From Rubripirellula reticaptiva (GTDB lineage: Bacteria; Planctomycetota; Planctomycetia; Pirellulales; Pirellulaceae): 64,000 nt of DNA. The DNA lies in the NCBI RefSeq assembly GCF_007860175.1, contig NZ_SJPX01000004.1:1-64000 (forward strand). The letters run 5' to 3'. A program made the translations under genes and the position numbers. This document shows positions 1-9,282 of the stretch, one piece after another (position 1 is the first letter of the stretch; every line of letters begins with the position of its first letter). The notes under the pieces are model-generated. The model was not told where the DNA came from and made no database searches. It saw nothing but the letters and a program-made list of their open reading frames with translations.

Positions 1-110
1 TTCTGCAACGCGACACTACTGTGAAAGACAACATTCGCGGCAAACGTATGCGAGCGGGATGGGATGACGCCGTCCTGGATGGCATTTACGCCGGATTTAA
101 CCGCACTTGA
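1..110 (+). CDS. C-terminal end of an unrecognised protein (cut by window edge)
   Basis: Frame 3 is open from the window edge to a TGA at 108-110 and gives about 35 residues ending in GFNRT. The composition (KDNIRGKRMRAGWDD, then a hydrophobic/aromatic tail) looks like a real protein end rather than noise. The family cannot be named from this fragment. The next gene is convergent, with its stop at 159, so this would be the last gene of a plus-strand unit lying outside the window. Confidence 0.5.
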   Translation, partial: LQRDTTVKDNIRGKRMRAGWDDAVLDGIYAGFNRT

Positions 111-158
111 ACGTGCGATTGCCCTGCCTCCCCTTCCACTTTGATTTTTCCGTGTTTC

Positions 159-506
159 CTAACCCCATGTTTCTTCGTAAGCTACTGCGTTGAAGCCTAC
201 AGTTACGTTGGCGCCGTCCAGGCAGAGGGGGCGTTTCACGAGGTAACCGTTCCCGGTCAGCAACTTCAACGCTTCCTTCGGAGACATCGTCGGTAACTGT
301 TCCTTCATGTTGAGCTCCCGGTATTGGCCGCCCGACTTGTTGAAAAGATCGTTGATCTGATAACCCGCCGCCAAAGCTTTTTTGAGTTCGACCTGCTTGG
401 GTGGCTGTTCAGTGATATCAATGAAATCATAGGCAATGTTTTTCTCATCCAGCCATTTCATAGCTTTCCGGCAAGTTCCGCATTTCTTGTAACCGTAGAA
501 TTTCAT
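159..506 (-). CDS. ArsC/Spx/YffB-family thioredoxin-fold protein
   Basis: A 115-residue protein of the ArsC/Spx/MgsR family. The start is taken at 506 because MKFYGYKKC is the usual N-terminus of the family and a GGAG lies about 8 bases before it; the open frame runs further upstream but that extension looks non-native. The redox motif CGTC is at residues 9-12, and the later KRPL stretch near residue 98 carries the arginine characteristic of the family. Family members are either glutaredoxin-coupled arsenate reductases or uncharacterised YffB-type proteins. A CxxC rather than a lone CX5R cysteine fits the Spx/YffB branch better than classical arsenate reductase. Probably cytosolic. It has no operon partner here, and the substrate cannot be decided. 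Confidence 0.85.
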   Translation of the reverse strand: MKFYGYKKCGTCRKAMKWLDEKNIAYDFIDITEQPPKQVELKKALAAGYQINDLFNKSGGQYRELNMKEQLPTMSPKEALKLLTGNGYLVKRPLCLDGANVTVGFNAVAYEETWG

Positions 507-1075
507 CACGACTCCATGTGTAATGATTGGGGTGTATTGGGCTGCTCGCCGCCATCTCTCGAGGGAAGAAAAGATCGCGAGGCGGAACAGGACCGTTTCT
601 GAAAAAAGAATATGACCGTTGACTCCACAGGGGCAACCTACGAGCAAGAAAAGTTGGACGGTATTTTTTTGTTGGCGGGTAGATTCAAGTCGTTCCGGGT
701 TCAATCAGACGAGCACTTTATGGCGTTTGCAAGCTACGTTGATCGCAACGCTGCTGCCGGCCATCGGTGTGCGCGTCTGGAGGACTGGAGATTGGGATCT
801 TGCATCACCGGCATTGCACGACGAGTCGCGCGAAAAAAGTGCGTTTGCTCGAAGCCGCTGTCCCTCTTTCTTTACCCGTTTGGCGCTAACCGTTGAGAGG
901 CGGCTGAGACCGTCGAGTAACTGTGCGTATAGGCGCGCGTCGCACGTCTCATCGTGCGCTCATTGGACGTGCCCGCGCGTTGACCAAGTCGATTCGATCG
1001 ATCCTGTGCGATGGTATCGCGTTTGCACTGGTGGATTGAGAGCTGTGGAAACGCAACCATCCGGGAGAGCCTGTC
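507..1075. other. 569-bp stretch without a recognisable gene
   Basis: Short open frames exist on both strands but none has a family-like sequence or a convincing start. It should hold the promoters of the divergently transcribed ArsC-like gene and the universal stress protein gene, but no clear -35/-10 pair or operator was seen. Confidence 0.4.
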
Positions 1076-1504
1076 ATGTCGGGATTGAATGTTAACAAGA
1101 TCGTAGCGCCAATCGATTTCAGTGATCGTTCCGATGCCGCCCTCCATCGAGCCGTCGAAATCGCTGGCAGCGAAGGACTTGTTGAAGCCGTTCACGTGCT
1201 TCTTCCGCTGTCCACGATGGAACCTGGGAATCTTTTTGGCGGCATCACCGACCAATCACGTATTGAGGCCATCTTGAAGAGCATGCGAGATCGGTTTTCT
1301 GACGAGAAGTTCGCTCGCGTGACGCATCACGTCCTACTTGGGGATCCGGGTAGCGAGATCACTGCCTTCGCGGAGCGGCAGGCAGCAGACCTCGTTGTTC
1401 TCTCTTCTCATGGCTACGGATTCCTCAAGCATTTGATGCTGGGATCAGTCGCCGAGCGAGTTGTTCGCCTTGCAAAGTGCCCAGTACTTGTGCTGAAATC
1501 GTGA
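1076..1504 (+). CDS. Universal stress protein (UspA family)
   Basis: A 142-residue single-domain Usp protein, the usual length. The N-terminus carries the first strand and Asp (IVAPIDFSD). The C-terminal signature HGYGFLKHLMLGSVAERVV (about 112-130) followed by CPVLVLK is the family nucleotide-binding end. In ATP-binding Usp proteins the loop is G-x2-G-x9-G(S/T). Here the second glycine position is shifted or replaced (HGYGF), while the final GS is kept, so ATP binding is likely but not certain. The ATG at 1076 is preceded by GGGAGAG. It stands alone, followed by a transposase relic. Role: cytosolic stress response; the specific trigger is unknown. Confidence 0.9.
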   Translation: MSGLNVNKIVAPIDFSDRSDAALHRAVEIAGSEGLVEAVHVLLPLSTMEPGNLFGGITDQSRIEAILKSMRDRFSDEKFARVTHHVLLGDPGSEITAFAERQAADLVVLSSHGYGFLKHLMLGSVAERVVRLAKCPVLVLKS

Positions 1505-1676
1505 TGCACACTCCTCCGCTGCAGCTGCGAAAAGAACAAAAGGGACGGAGGTCAATTCAGAAACGATTGCCATCCCAATAAGATTCAGCACAAGATTTGC
1601 GAAGTTCTTTTAACACCTCTTGGACACAACGTTTCTGCACGCCGGGTCGACTCAAAGAACGAGTAAAGACGATGTC

Positions 1677-2390
1677 TGACGTCGGTCCAGATGCTCAGCG
1701 TCGGCAGCGTGAAATATTTCGCAAATGCTTCGTCCCTTGTTAGAGCATCTGCTACACGGCGAGTGCGACCGCGACAAAGCCAACAACCGCACGTTCCACT
1801 GCGATCAGTACTGGATGTTGGTGTTGCTTTATGTCCTCAACCCGACCATTTGGTCGCTTCGCTCGTTGGCGGCGGCCAGCGAGCTGACCAATCTTCAAAA
1901 AGAAGCTCGGCAACGCCAAGAGCTCGCTCGGTTCACTCGTCAATAAATTGCCGTCGTTGATCGCCGTTTCGTTGCTGTAGCAGACGACCGACAGCGCGAC
2001 CATTCACTGGCGTTTGCACGCTCACTTTGAGTTGGCCAGCTTCGCTCCCACGAAGGTGACGGTGACGCCTAACGGGAGAGCATCGCGCTGCTTTACACGT
2101 GCGGCTGGACCGCGGAAGTAATTTTTTTCCGGTTCTACAAGCAATGAAAGGTCGCGCTCGTTTGACCAGCCACAGCCACAGCCAGAACGGAATTGAAATC
2201 CAGGTTGACTATTCGGTGATTGCCTGTTTGCTGATGAATCGGTGTACCGGCGGTCGGCCAAGCAAACCCAGGTTTGAAATGATTAGCTTCTACTTCACGG
2301 GACTGGCAAGCGAAGAAGAGTTAATCGCTCGTTTAGAGAAACTGAAAGCAACCGAAGAGAAAAGGTCGCTTCAGAAAACAAGCAGCAATC
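1677..2390 (+). pseudogene. Decayed IS4-family transposase
   Basis: Pieces of one transposase lie in several plus-strand frames. Around 1725-1900 there is the N-terminal signature (MLRPLLEHLLHGE, then FHCDQYWMLVLLYVLNPT and ASELTNLQKE). The next piece (KKLGNAKSSLGSL) is in a different frame, showing an indel near 1900. A central piece (HWRLHAHFELASFAPTKVTVTP) follows around 2005-2065. The C-terminus is at about 2189-2375 (GIEIQVDYSVIACLLMNR, then FYFTGLASEEELIARLEKLK). The block around the DDE residues is largely missing. These motifs are established features of planctomycete and proteobacterial IS4 transposases. No terminal inverted repeats were identified. It is a fossil that cannot encode an active enzyme. 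Confidence 0.8.
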
Positions 2391-2803
2391 GCCACGGTGA
2401 GTCTTGCAGCCAAAACATCGCCAGCGTCAATGCTTCGCAGTTGGCAATTGACGTATTGTAGCGATCGAGCCAAAGTTCGAATGGCAAGCCAAAACTCATC
2501 TTGCGAACCGCAACGCTATCGACGGTTCAATGCCGTGCCGAACACTGTTGTCCCCGTCCCGTTTTATTGCCCTGCTTGCCGGCAGGCAAGGCGGCCGTCG
2601 TTTGTCGAAATCTTGCAATGGAGCAATTTGCGTGGATAGGGCGTTCGGAACTGAGTCCCGATAGGAGTCCACGTCCTGGTTCGTATCTGCCTGAAGCCTT
2701 TTCTTTCTCGGAATGATCGAAGAGAGCGTACAATCGTCAGAGTCGTGGGGGCAATTGTTGTGCTGTCTGTCCCAGGTGTAACCAACTACTGGCGTGGCTT
2801 GAT
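2391..2803. other. Gene-free stretch downstream of the IS4 relic
   Basis: Open frames here are short, overlap on both strands and resemble nothing. It contains one hairpin at 2575-2590 (annotated separately) and presumably the lipase promoter near its right end. Confidence 0.4.
2575..2590. repeat. Short perfect hairpin (REP-like)
   Basis: CTTGCC-GGCA-GGCAAG forms a perfect 6-bp stem with a 4-base loop. It sits in non-coding DNA next to the IS4 relic. It is not followed by a T-run, so an intrinsic terminator is unlikely; a REP-type palindrome is possible. Confidence 0.35.
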
Positions 2804-3982
2804 ATGAACCTTGTTCGTTTAAAATTGATTTCGTGCTTGTTGATTGTCGTGTGCTACGCGATCGACAGGGCACCTCATTGTCGTGCTCAGCGCGCCATCG
2901 GAATGGCCGACCCTATTTATAGTCTTTCGATTGAAAGTCGTTTGGCAGAGTCGTGGGATGGCAAGCAATCGGTTGATTGGGATCGCTCAGCCTCATTGGC
3001 ACTGTTGTCCAAAACTGCCTACGACGACGATCTTGAATTGATGAAGTTCACAGCCAAAGGCATGGGATTCGATGATTGTAAGCTTTTTGAAAAACGCAAC
3101 TCCGCAGGTCACGCATTGATCGGCACGAATGTCGTCTTATTTGCATTTCGGGGAACTGAGTTCACTTCGCTTGCAGATTGGAAAACAGACGCATACGCTC
3201 AAACGGTTTCAGTAACGGGAGTTGGCGAGATTCATAGTGGTTTCAATACTGCCTATGAGTATCTTCGCAGCGACGTTGAACGAGTGATTCGTGAGAATCC
3301 GGGAAAGACGATTTGGGTCACTGGGCATTCGCTTGGCGGTGCGATGGCCGTCATTTGTGCAATGCGTTGCAAGCAATCCAATTTAGGTAACGTCAGAATC
3401 ATTACATTTGGCCAACCGCGAGTAGGAAACAATAGCACGGCGCGTTGGATCGACAGCAATTTTTCAAATTCGTACCAGCGTTTTGTAAACGATCAGGATC
3501 TGGTGCCACGGTTGCCGCCAGCACGATTCTTCCAGTACGCCGACGCTGGGAAGTTCATCATCGTTGGTCAGGGTTCCGTGTATGGCGCTGTCGCAGGTGG
3601 TGCAGGAAACGACAGCGAAAAGATTGTCTACACGGTAGATGCCCCGCAGTTGGCGGGTGGTTCTGTGGATCGACCGCGCGCCGCGTACAATTCCAACGCA
3701 ACGAACAGCGACCTGACGGAAGTTTATCAAACGCGTAACACACCTCTTCCGCTGACCGGTAGCGAACTGGATTTGTTGATCCAAGCAGAAGTGGAGCTAA
3801 AGTCGCAGGCTGGAAAACCATCACTTTTTTTTCCAGATAAAGAAGGGGAGCCCGAACTACGTGTTGGAAGTTTCGGAGCTCCGGGAGCTATCTATGGAGG
3901 CATTTACGGAACGAAGGAAAAGTTCACCGACCACCAGATTGCTGGCTACCTTGCTGTCATTCGCAAGAGCCGCGACGAATAG
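2804..3982 (+). CDS. Secreted class 3 lipase (alpha/beta hydrolase)
   Basis: A 392-residue protein with an N-terminal hydrophobic signal (residues 1-28, ending HCRAQ). The lipase class 3 core follows: the oxyanion region FAFRGTE (114-120), a conserved HSGFNTAY, and the nucleophile elbow GHSLGGA with Ser176. Asp232 (NDQDLVPRLP) is the likely acid. His377 near the C-terminus (FTDHQIAGY) is the probable catalytic histidine, as in fungal and bacterial class 3 lipases. It should hydrolyse acyl esters (triglyceride or similar) outside the cytoplasm. The gene is monocistronic and convergent with pyruvate carboxylase. Substrate specificity cannot be inferred. Confidence 0.9.
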   Translation: MNLVRLKLISCLLIVVCYAIDRAPHCRAQRAIGMADPIYSLSIESRLAESWDGKQSVDWDRSASLALLSKTAYDDDLELMKFTAKGMGFDDCKLFEKRNSAGHALIGTNVVLFAFRGTEFTSLADWKTDAYAQTVSVTGVGEIHSGFNTAYEYLRSDVERVIRENPGKTIWVTGHSLGGAMAVICAMRCKQSNLGNVRIITFGQPRVGNNSTARWIDSNFSNSYQRFVNDQDLVPRLPPARFFQYADAGKFIIVGQGSVYGAVAGGAGNDSEKIVYTVDAPQLAGGSVDRPRAAYNSNATNSDLTEVYQTRNTPLPLTGSELDLLIQAEVELKSQAGKPSLFFPDKEGEPELRVGSFGAPGAIYGGIYGTKEKFTDHQIAGYLAVIRKSRDE

Positions 3983-4276
3983 GAAATATGATTCACGGCG
4001 AGGTTTATACTCGAATTCGCGTTTGCCGCATCTGAACTTGAGTCGGACGCCTTTTATTGCTATCGCCTGCAGCAGAAGTGGATCACGGGAAATTCAGAGA
4101 CGGCACTCGTCCCGAACGGCACTTGATCCGCAGCAATGCCATGCCGCGTCAGGTGCTATTCGCTTTAGCCGAGACTCAAAGACGCCCGTCGCTCCATGCT
4201 CGCCCGTCTTAACCACGGAGACCGTCAGGCCTGCCCGTATGCTTTGCCTCATGCCACTGCTTCCAAGGTTTCCTGA

Positions 4277-7200
4277 TCACTCAATCACGACCAGTAAATC
4301 TCCCGTCTCGACTTGAGCCCCGCTCTTGATCAGAACTTCGGAAACCGTGCCGTCCTGTTCGGCATTGATCATCGTTTCCATCTTCATCGCTTCGAGCGTG
4401 AGAAGCTTTTGGCCTTTTTTGACTCCGTCGCCTGGTTTGACCGCAACAGCGACCACCATGCCAGGCATCGTGCTGCCAACATGATTCTTATTCGAGGGAT
4501 CAGCTTTGGCAGCTTTGACGATGTCCGTTTCCAAGCTGTGATCAGTGATGGTGACTTCGCGCGGCTGGCCATTGAGTTCAAAGAAGACCGTTCGAGTCCC
4601 ATCGGCGTGTGGATTGCCGATCGTTAAAAATCGAATGATTAACGTCTTGCCTTCTTCGATATCGATTGCAATTTCTTCGCCCAGTTCTAGGCCGTAGAAA
4701 AAGTTTGGTGTTGGCAAAATACTGACGTCGCCAAACTTCAATTGATGAGCAGCGAAGTCCTCGAATACTCGCTCGTACAACAACCACTGCACGACTTCAC
4801 GTTCCAACGGGTCACGCTGAACAAGTTCTTTGACCTTCGTTCGGGCGGCATCAAAGTCGGCAGGCGGAATCGTGTCTCCGGGGCGGCCCTCGAACTCCTT
4901 TTTCCCAAGCAGAACACGATCCTTAACGGCCTGCGGGAATCCGCCGGGCGGTTGGCCCATTCCGCCACCGATCAAGTCAATCACGCTGGCCGGAAACGCG
5001 ATATCTCGATCGGCATTGAGTACATCGTCATTGGTCAGTTCGTTAGCGACCATGAACAATGCCATGTCGCCGACAGCTTTGCTGGTCGGCGTCACCTTAA
5101 CGATGTCGCCGAACAATTGGTTTACCCCAGCGTAAACCTTACAGACCTCCGCCCAACGATCCGCCAAGCCAAGTGCTCGAGCCTGTTGGAACAGGTTGGT
5201 GTACTGCCCGCCCGGCATTTCGTGTTGATACAAGTCGGCGGTCGCAGGCAACACTTGACTCTCAAACGGAGTATAGAACTCGCGGGTCGCACGCCAGTAG
5301 TCCGCCACCGCGTCAATGGATTCGGTATTGAGTCCCGTGCAGCGATCGCCGTATCGCAACATTTCAGCCACGGTGTTCAGGTTCGGCTGACTGGTTCCGC
5401 CGGACATCGGAGCCATCGCACAATCAGCAATATCCAACCCGACTTTGCTGCCCTCCAGGATCGACGCGGCTTGAATGCCGGCCGTGTCATGGGTGTGGAA
5501 GTGAACGGGGATTCCCACTTCTTCTCGCAGTGTCTTGACCAGCGCCGATGCTGCTGCGGGTTTGCACAGACCGGCCATGTCCTTGATGGCCAAAATGTGA
5601 GCGCCCATGCTTTCCAATTCTTTGGCAAGCCCGACGTAGTACTTCATGTCATACTTGTTGCGGTGCGGATTGGTCAGGTCGCCGCTGTAGCAGAGGCTTG
5701 CCTCGCAAAGCATGCCACTGTCGATCACCGCTTCCATCGCAACCTTCATATTGGGGACGTAGTTCAGCGCATCGAAGACGCGGAACAAATCCATGCCACA
5801 CTGCGCAGACTCTTTGACGCAAGCTGAAACGACGTTGTCAGCGTAATTGGTGTAGCCCAGCGCACTGGAAGCTCGCAACAACATCTGAGTCAGGATGTTG
5901 GGTACCTTCGCGCGGAAATCGGCGAGTCGTTGCCACGGGCATTCTTTCAAGAATCGCATCGACGTATCAAACGTCGCACCGCCCCACATTTCCAAACTGA
6001 ACAGATCGCTGCAATTCCGAGCGTACGCATCACCAATCTGCAAAAGATCATACGTTCGCATCCGAGTCGCCAATAGCGATTGGTGAGCATCGCGGAAAGT
6101 GGTGTCCGTAATCAGAAGCCGCTTTTCGTCGCGGATCCATTTCGAGAATCCTTCGGCACCTAGCTCTTTGAACTTGTCGCGAGAACCCTTCGGGATCGGT
6201 TGGGCATGATCCACCTTCGGCAGCGGTGCTGGTTCACGCCGAATCGCCATCGGCCGATCTTTCACCAAGTCACATCCATTGACCATCGTCTCGGCGAGGT
6301 AGGTCAGCACCTTGGTGGCACGGTTTTGTTTTGCATCAAATTGAAACAGATCTGGAGTTTCGTCAATGAACCTGGTCGTGCAGTTGCCACTGGTGAAGGT
6401 GGGATGCGACAGCGTTTTCAGCAAGAACGGGATATTGGTTTTCACACCGCGAATACGAAACTCACGAAGCGCCCGTTTCATGATGCCAATGGATCCTTGA
6501 AAGTTGCGACCGCGTGCGGTGACTTTGGTCAGCAGCGAATCATAGAACGGATTGACGACCGCTCCGGAAAATGCACTGCCCGCGTCCAGTCGAACCCCCA
6601 TGCCGCTGGCGGATCGATAGTGGGCAACGCGACCATAGTCGGGCATGAAATTGTTTTCGGGATCCTCCGTCGTGACTCGGCACTGGATCGCAAAACCGTT
6701 CAGTTTGATCGAGTCCTGCGACGGGATATCGATCTCGGGATCCGAAAGCTTCTTCCCTTGCGCGACCATAATCTGCGACTTCACGATGTCGATCCCGGTT
6801 ACCTCTTCGGTGACCGTATGCTCAACCTGAATTCGCGGATTAACTTCGATGAAATAAAATTTCTGTTCGTCCGCATCGACCAAAAACTCAACCGTTCCGG
6901 CGCAGCTATAGTTGGACTCGCGGCCGATCTTTAGAGCCGCTTCTAGCATGCCTTGACGCAGCGGTTCGCTGAGGTCAGGTGCCGGCGCCAGTTCGATGAC
7001 TTTCTGGTGCCGTCGCTGCACCGAACAGTCTCGTTCAAAGAGATGAACCAAGTTGCCGTGTTCATCACCAAGCAATTGGACCTCGATATGTTTGGCCCGA
7101 GCGATGAATTTTTCGATAAACACTTCGGCATTGCCGAATGCCGTCAGCGCTTCATTGCGAGCGCTCTCGAACGCCTGAGCAAAATCCTCTGCTTTTCGAA

Positions 7201-7720
7201 CGACTCTCATGCCGCGTCCGCCACCGCCGTGCGATGCTTTGATCATGACCGGAAAGCCTACTTTCTCAGCCGCAACCTGTGCTTCGGTCAAGTCATCCAC
7301 GGCACCTTGGGTTCCGCCCAGGATCGGAACGTCTGCTTTGATCGCAATCGCACGCGCGGATGTCTTGTCACCGAGACCCTGCAAAGATTCGACGGACGGG
7401 CCAATGAACTTGATGCCGGCTTCCGCACACGCCTTCGCAAACTCGGCCCGCTCGGAAAGAAATCCATAACCTGGATGAATCGCATCCGCACCAACGTCCT
7501 TGGCCAGTTGTACGATAGATTCGATATCCAGGTACGCTCGAATCGGCTCGCCCTGATTTCCAATCTTGTAAGCCTCGTCGGCTTTAAACCGATGCAAAGC
7601 GTAGCGATCTTCGTGGGAATAAATCGCAACCGTGCGAATTCCTATTTCACTGGCACTTCGAAAGACACGGATGGCAATTTCTGAACGGTTGGCGACAAGC
7701 AGTTTTTTGATGGCAGGCAT
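4277..7720 (-). CDS. pyc: Pyruvate carboxylase
   Basis: A 1147-residue protein, matching the single-chain pyruvate carboxylase length. The start at 7720 gives MPAIKKLLVANRSEIAIRV, the family N-terminus; the frame is open 24 codons further upstream but without family sequence. Domains in order: biotin carboxylase and ATP-grasp (about 1-460, with KASHGGGGRGMR and EVNPRIQVEH), carboxyltransferase TIM barrel (about 530-830, with TTFRDAHQSLLATR and the metal site HFHTHDTAG), PYC-type allosteric linker, and C-terminal biotinyl domain (EAMKMET, biotin on Lys1113). It converts pyruvate, bicarbonate and ATP to oxaloacetate in the cytosol, an anaplerotic reaction. It is monocistronic. Its upstream region runs into an IS4-family relic within about 100 bp, so its promoter may have been remodelled by that insertion. 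Confidence 0.98.
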   Translation of the reverse strand: MPAIKKLLVANRSEIAIRVFRSASEIGIRTVAIYSHEDRYALHRFKADEAYKIGNQGEPIRAYLDIESIVQLAKDVGADAIHPGYGFLSERAEFAKACAEAGIKFIGPSVESLQGLGDKTSARAIAIKADVPILGGTQGAVDDLTEAQVAAEKVGFPVMIKASHGGGGRGMRVVRKAEDFAQAFESARNEALTAFGNAEVFIEKFIARAKHIEVQLLGDEHGNLVHLFERDCSVQRRHQKVIELAPAPDLSEPLRQGMLEAALKIGRESNYSCAGTVEFLVDADEQKFYFIEVNPRIQVEHTVTEEVTGIDIVKSQIMVAQGKKLSDPEIDIPSQDSIKLNGFAIQCRVTTEDPENNFMPDYGRVAHYRSASGMGVRLDAGSAFSGAVVNPFYDSLLTKVTARGRNFQGSIGIMKRALREFRIRGVKTNIPFLLKTLSHPTFTSGNCTTRFIDETPDLFQFDAKQNRATKVLTYLAETMVNGCDLVKDRPMAIRREPAPLPKVDHAQPIPKGSRDKFKELGAEGFSKWIRDEKRLLITDTTFRDAHQSLLATRMRTYDLLQIGDAYARNCSDLFSLEMWGGATFDTSMRFLKECPWQRLADFRAKVPNILTQMLLRASSALGYTNYADNVVSACVKESAQCGMDLFRVFDALNYVPNMKVAMEAVIDSGMLCEASLCYSGDLTNPHRNKYDMKYYVGLAKELESMGAHILAIKDMAGLCKPAAASALVKTLREEVGIPVHFHTHDTAGIQAASILEGSKVGLDIADCAMAPMSGGTSQPNLNTVAEMLRYGDRCTGLNTESIDAVADYWRATREFYTPFESQVLPATADLYQHEMPGGQYTNLFQQARALGLADRWAEVCKVYAGVNQLFGDIVKVTPTSKAVGDMALFMVANELTNDDVLNADRDIAFPASVIDLIGGGMGQPPGGFPQAVKDRVLLGKKEFEGRPGDTIPPADFDAARTKVKELVQRDPLEREVVQWLLYERVFEDFAAHQLKFGDVSILPTPNFFYGLELGEEIAIDIEEGKTLIIRFLTIGNPHADGTRTVFFELNGQPREVTITDHSLETDIVKAAKADPSNKNHVGSTMPGMVVAVAVKPGDGVKKGQKLLTLEAMKMETMINAEQDGTVSEVLIKSGAQVETGDLLVVIE

Positions 7721-7809
7721 AAGTTCAATTGTGATGCGAAAGATCGGACTCCAATTCACCTGGGTTAGGATACCGATTTTGCCGGCCTCCATCCATCGTC
7801 AGAATTGAA

Positions 7810-8262
7810 TCGCCAAAACAGCGTCGAGTAGCGTCATTCGTGCCTGATGCGAATGGCACGGGTGTGAGTTTAAGCCAGTTGTGCGTAACGGTTTCGATCC
7901 GGGTTTCGTGGGCTTGGCATCGGCTTGTCGTTTTCTTTCGGCGTTTGAGTTCGCGTGGCTATTGTCGCTCGGGTCGGTGGCCGACCGCGAGTTCCGAAAT
8001 CGTTTCAAGCAAGCTGTCTCGTTGCTCAGGCAGACGACCTGGTCGAAGCTTGATGTGCCAAGCAATTTCTCGCAACTCTTGCAATGATCCGGTGAAGCTT
8101 CGTTGTGTTGAGCAAAGCCGAAACTTCAATGCCGAGGCAAGCATGGCTGCACGAGCCAGATCGTATCCGATCAGATGGCCATGAATCTCTTTGCGAACCA
8201 TCTGTGGATTTTGGCAGCGCAGGACCTCCATTTCCCTTTGTGTCTTCAGGCTTCAGATACAA
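7810..8262 (-). pseudogene. C-terminal relic of an IS4-family transposase
   Basis: Reading leftward from about 8256, the frame gives SLKTQREMEVLRCQNPQMV, then RKEIHGHLIGYDLARAAM and SFTGSLQELREIAWHI, and ends AVGHRPERQ at an internal TAG (7959-7961). The same frame continues with PRELKRRKK. This order (MEVLRC..P.MV.KEI..HL..YNLIR, then GTLQ.L, then GNRP.R.EPR..KRR) is the established C-terminal end of a group of IS4-family transposases different from the relic at 1.7 kb. The DDE-containing N-terminal two thirds are absent. It abuts the upstream region of pyruvate carboxylase. Confidence 0.8.
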
Positions 8263-8571
8263 AGCTCCACTGACTAACGTCGACCACCGGACGACGCGAT
8301 TGTCTCAGCATCATAGGCTTTGGTATCGAGCAGCGTCGTCACTAACTTCACCACGCGAGTTCGACATTTCTTCTGCGGAATCGTATGTCGCAAGTGACGG
8401 GCGAGGGTGAAATCTGAATATCGATTATGTTCTTCGCGGCTCATTCGGGGCGGATGCTGCGGACTGTTGGGCGATACCGACTGGTCGAGATAGCCTTGTC
8501 TGATGCCCAGGCGAAGGTCGACGCTGCAAAAGTCGAACTTGCCAATTGATGAGCCCGTGAAGCCAGGCTAG
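8263..8571. other. Decayed stretch with a possible HlyD/efflux-adaptor scrap
   Basis: No intact gene. A plus-strand frame at 8454-8549 reads VEIALSDAQAKVDAAKVELAN and stops. This resembles the coiled-coil hairpin of HlyD-family adaptors, but it is too short to be sure. The rest shows nothing recognisable. Confidence 0.2.
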
Positions 8572-8580
8572 CCGCAAGGA

Positions 8581-9282
8581 ATTAATAACTCTGGACGAGA
8601 AGTCTCTGCATTCGTCAACCTCAGTGATCTGGCCGCGACTTTCTTAGAAGCGGCGGAATCTCAGATTCCTGAGATGATGACTTCTCGCATTCTCACCCCA
8701 ATCTTTCAATGCAACGATCCTGCCGAGAATGACGCGCCGTTCACTGCGATGGAATGTCACGATGGTTGCCGAGCGGGCAGCAAAAATTATCCCTGTCGAA
8801 CGATTCGAACGAAGGATTACGTCTACATTCACAACTTCGAGCCGACTCGCTGTCCTTCAGGTTCTCCGGATGCCAGCGTCTGCGCGAGATCGATACCGTT
8901 CGGCGAGATCGACACGTCGCCGACAAAGACCTTCATGATGGAACACCGCAACGAACATGGTGTAACGCATCTGGCCGAGCTGGCATTCAGAATGCGGCCG
9001 GCCGAGGAACTTTATGATCTCAAGAATGACCCGCACCAAATGGTGAACTTCGCGGGATCGACCGCGATGGCAGAGACGCAAGCGTCGCTTCGCAGGCGAC
9101 TCTTCAGTCATCTCGAGAAGACGCGTGATCCCCGCGTCGTCGGCGGCGTTGTAGACTGGAACTACTATCCGTACTACGGAAAAACCAGCACGAAAAGATG
9201 GAGCGTCGATGAGAAGCCTCGCCAAGACACTGATTTCGTTACTTGTTCTAGGAGTATTCTTGCAAGCTGCATCTGCGGATGA
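8581..9282 (+). pseudogene. N-terminally truncated S1 sulfatase remnant
   Basis: The frame is open from after a TAG at 8569 to a TGA at 9280 and reads as the last third of a secreted S1 sulfatase: GREVSAFVNLSDLAATFLEAA, then MTSRILTPI, RTIRTKDYVYIHNFEP, and RPAEELYDLKNDPHQMVNFAG. The first two thirds, including the formylglycine motif and the metal ligands, are missing, and no in-frame start with RBS is apparent. The family-like sequence ends near 9200; the remaining codons read out of frame into the 5' end of the next, intact sulfatase, which starts at 9209. The remnant is not closely similar to that intact neighbour, so it looks like the tail of a former tandem sulfatase gene left by a deletion. 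Function is presumably lost. Confidence 0.8.

Noticed and set aside
612-1095. Plus-strand ORFs between the ArsC-like gene and the universal stress protein gene
   Set aside because: Cys/Arg/Trp-rich translations typical of chance frames in GC-rich DNA; overlap each other in different frames.
4742-5827. 361-codon plus-strand ORF opposite pyruvate carboxylase (also 6200-6934 and 6953-7684)
   Set aside because: Antisense shadows of a strongly conserved 1147-residue gene; their translations show no family features.
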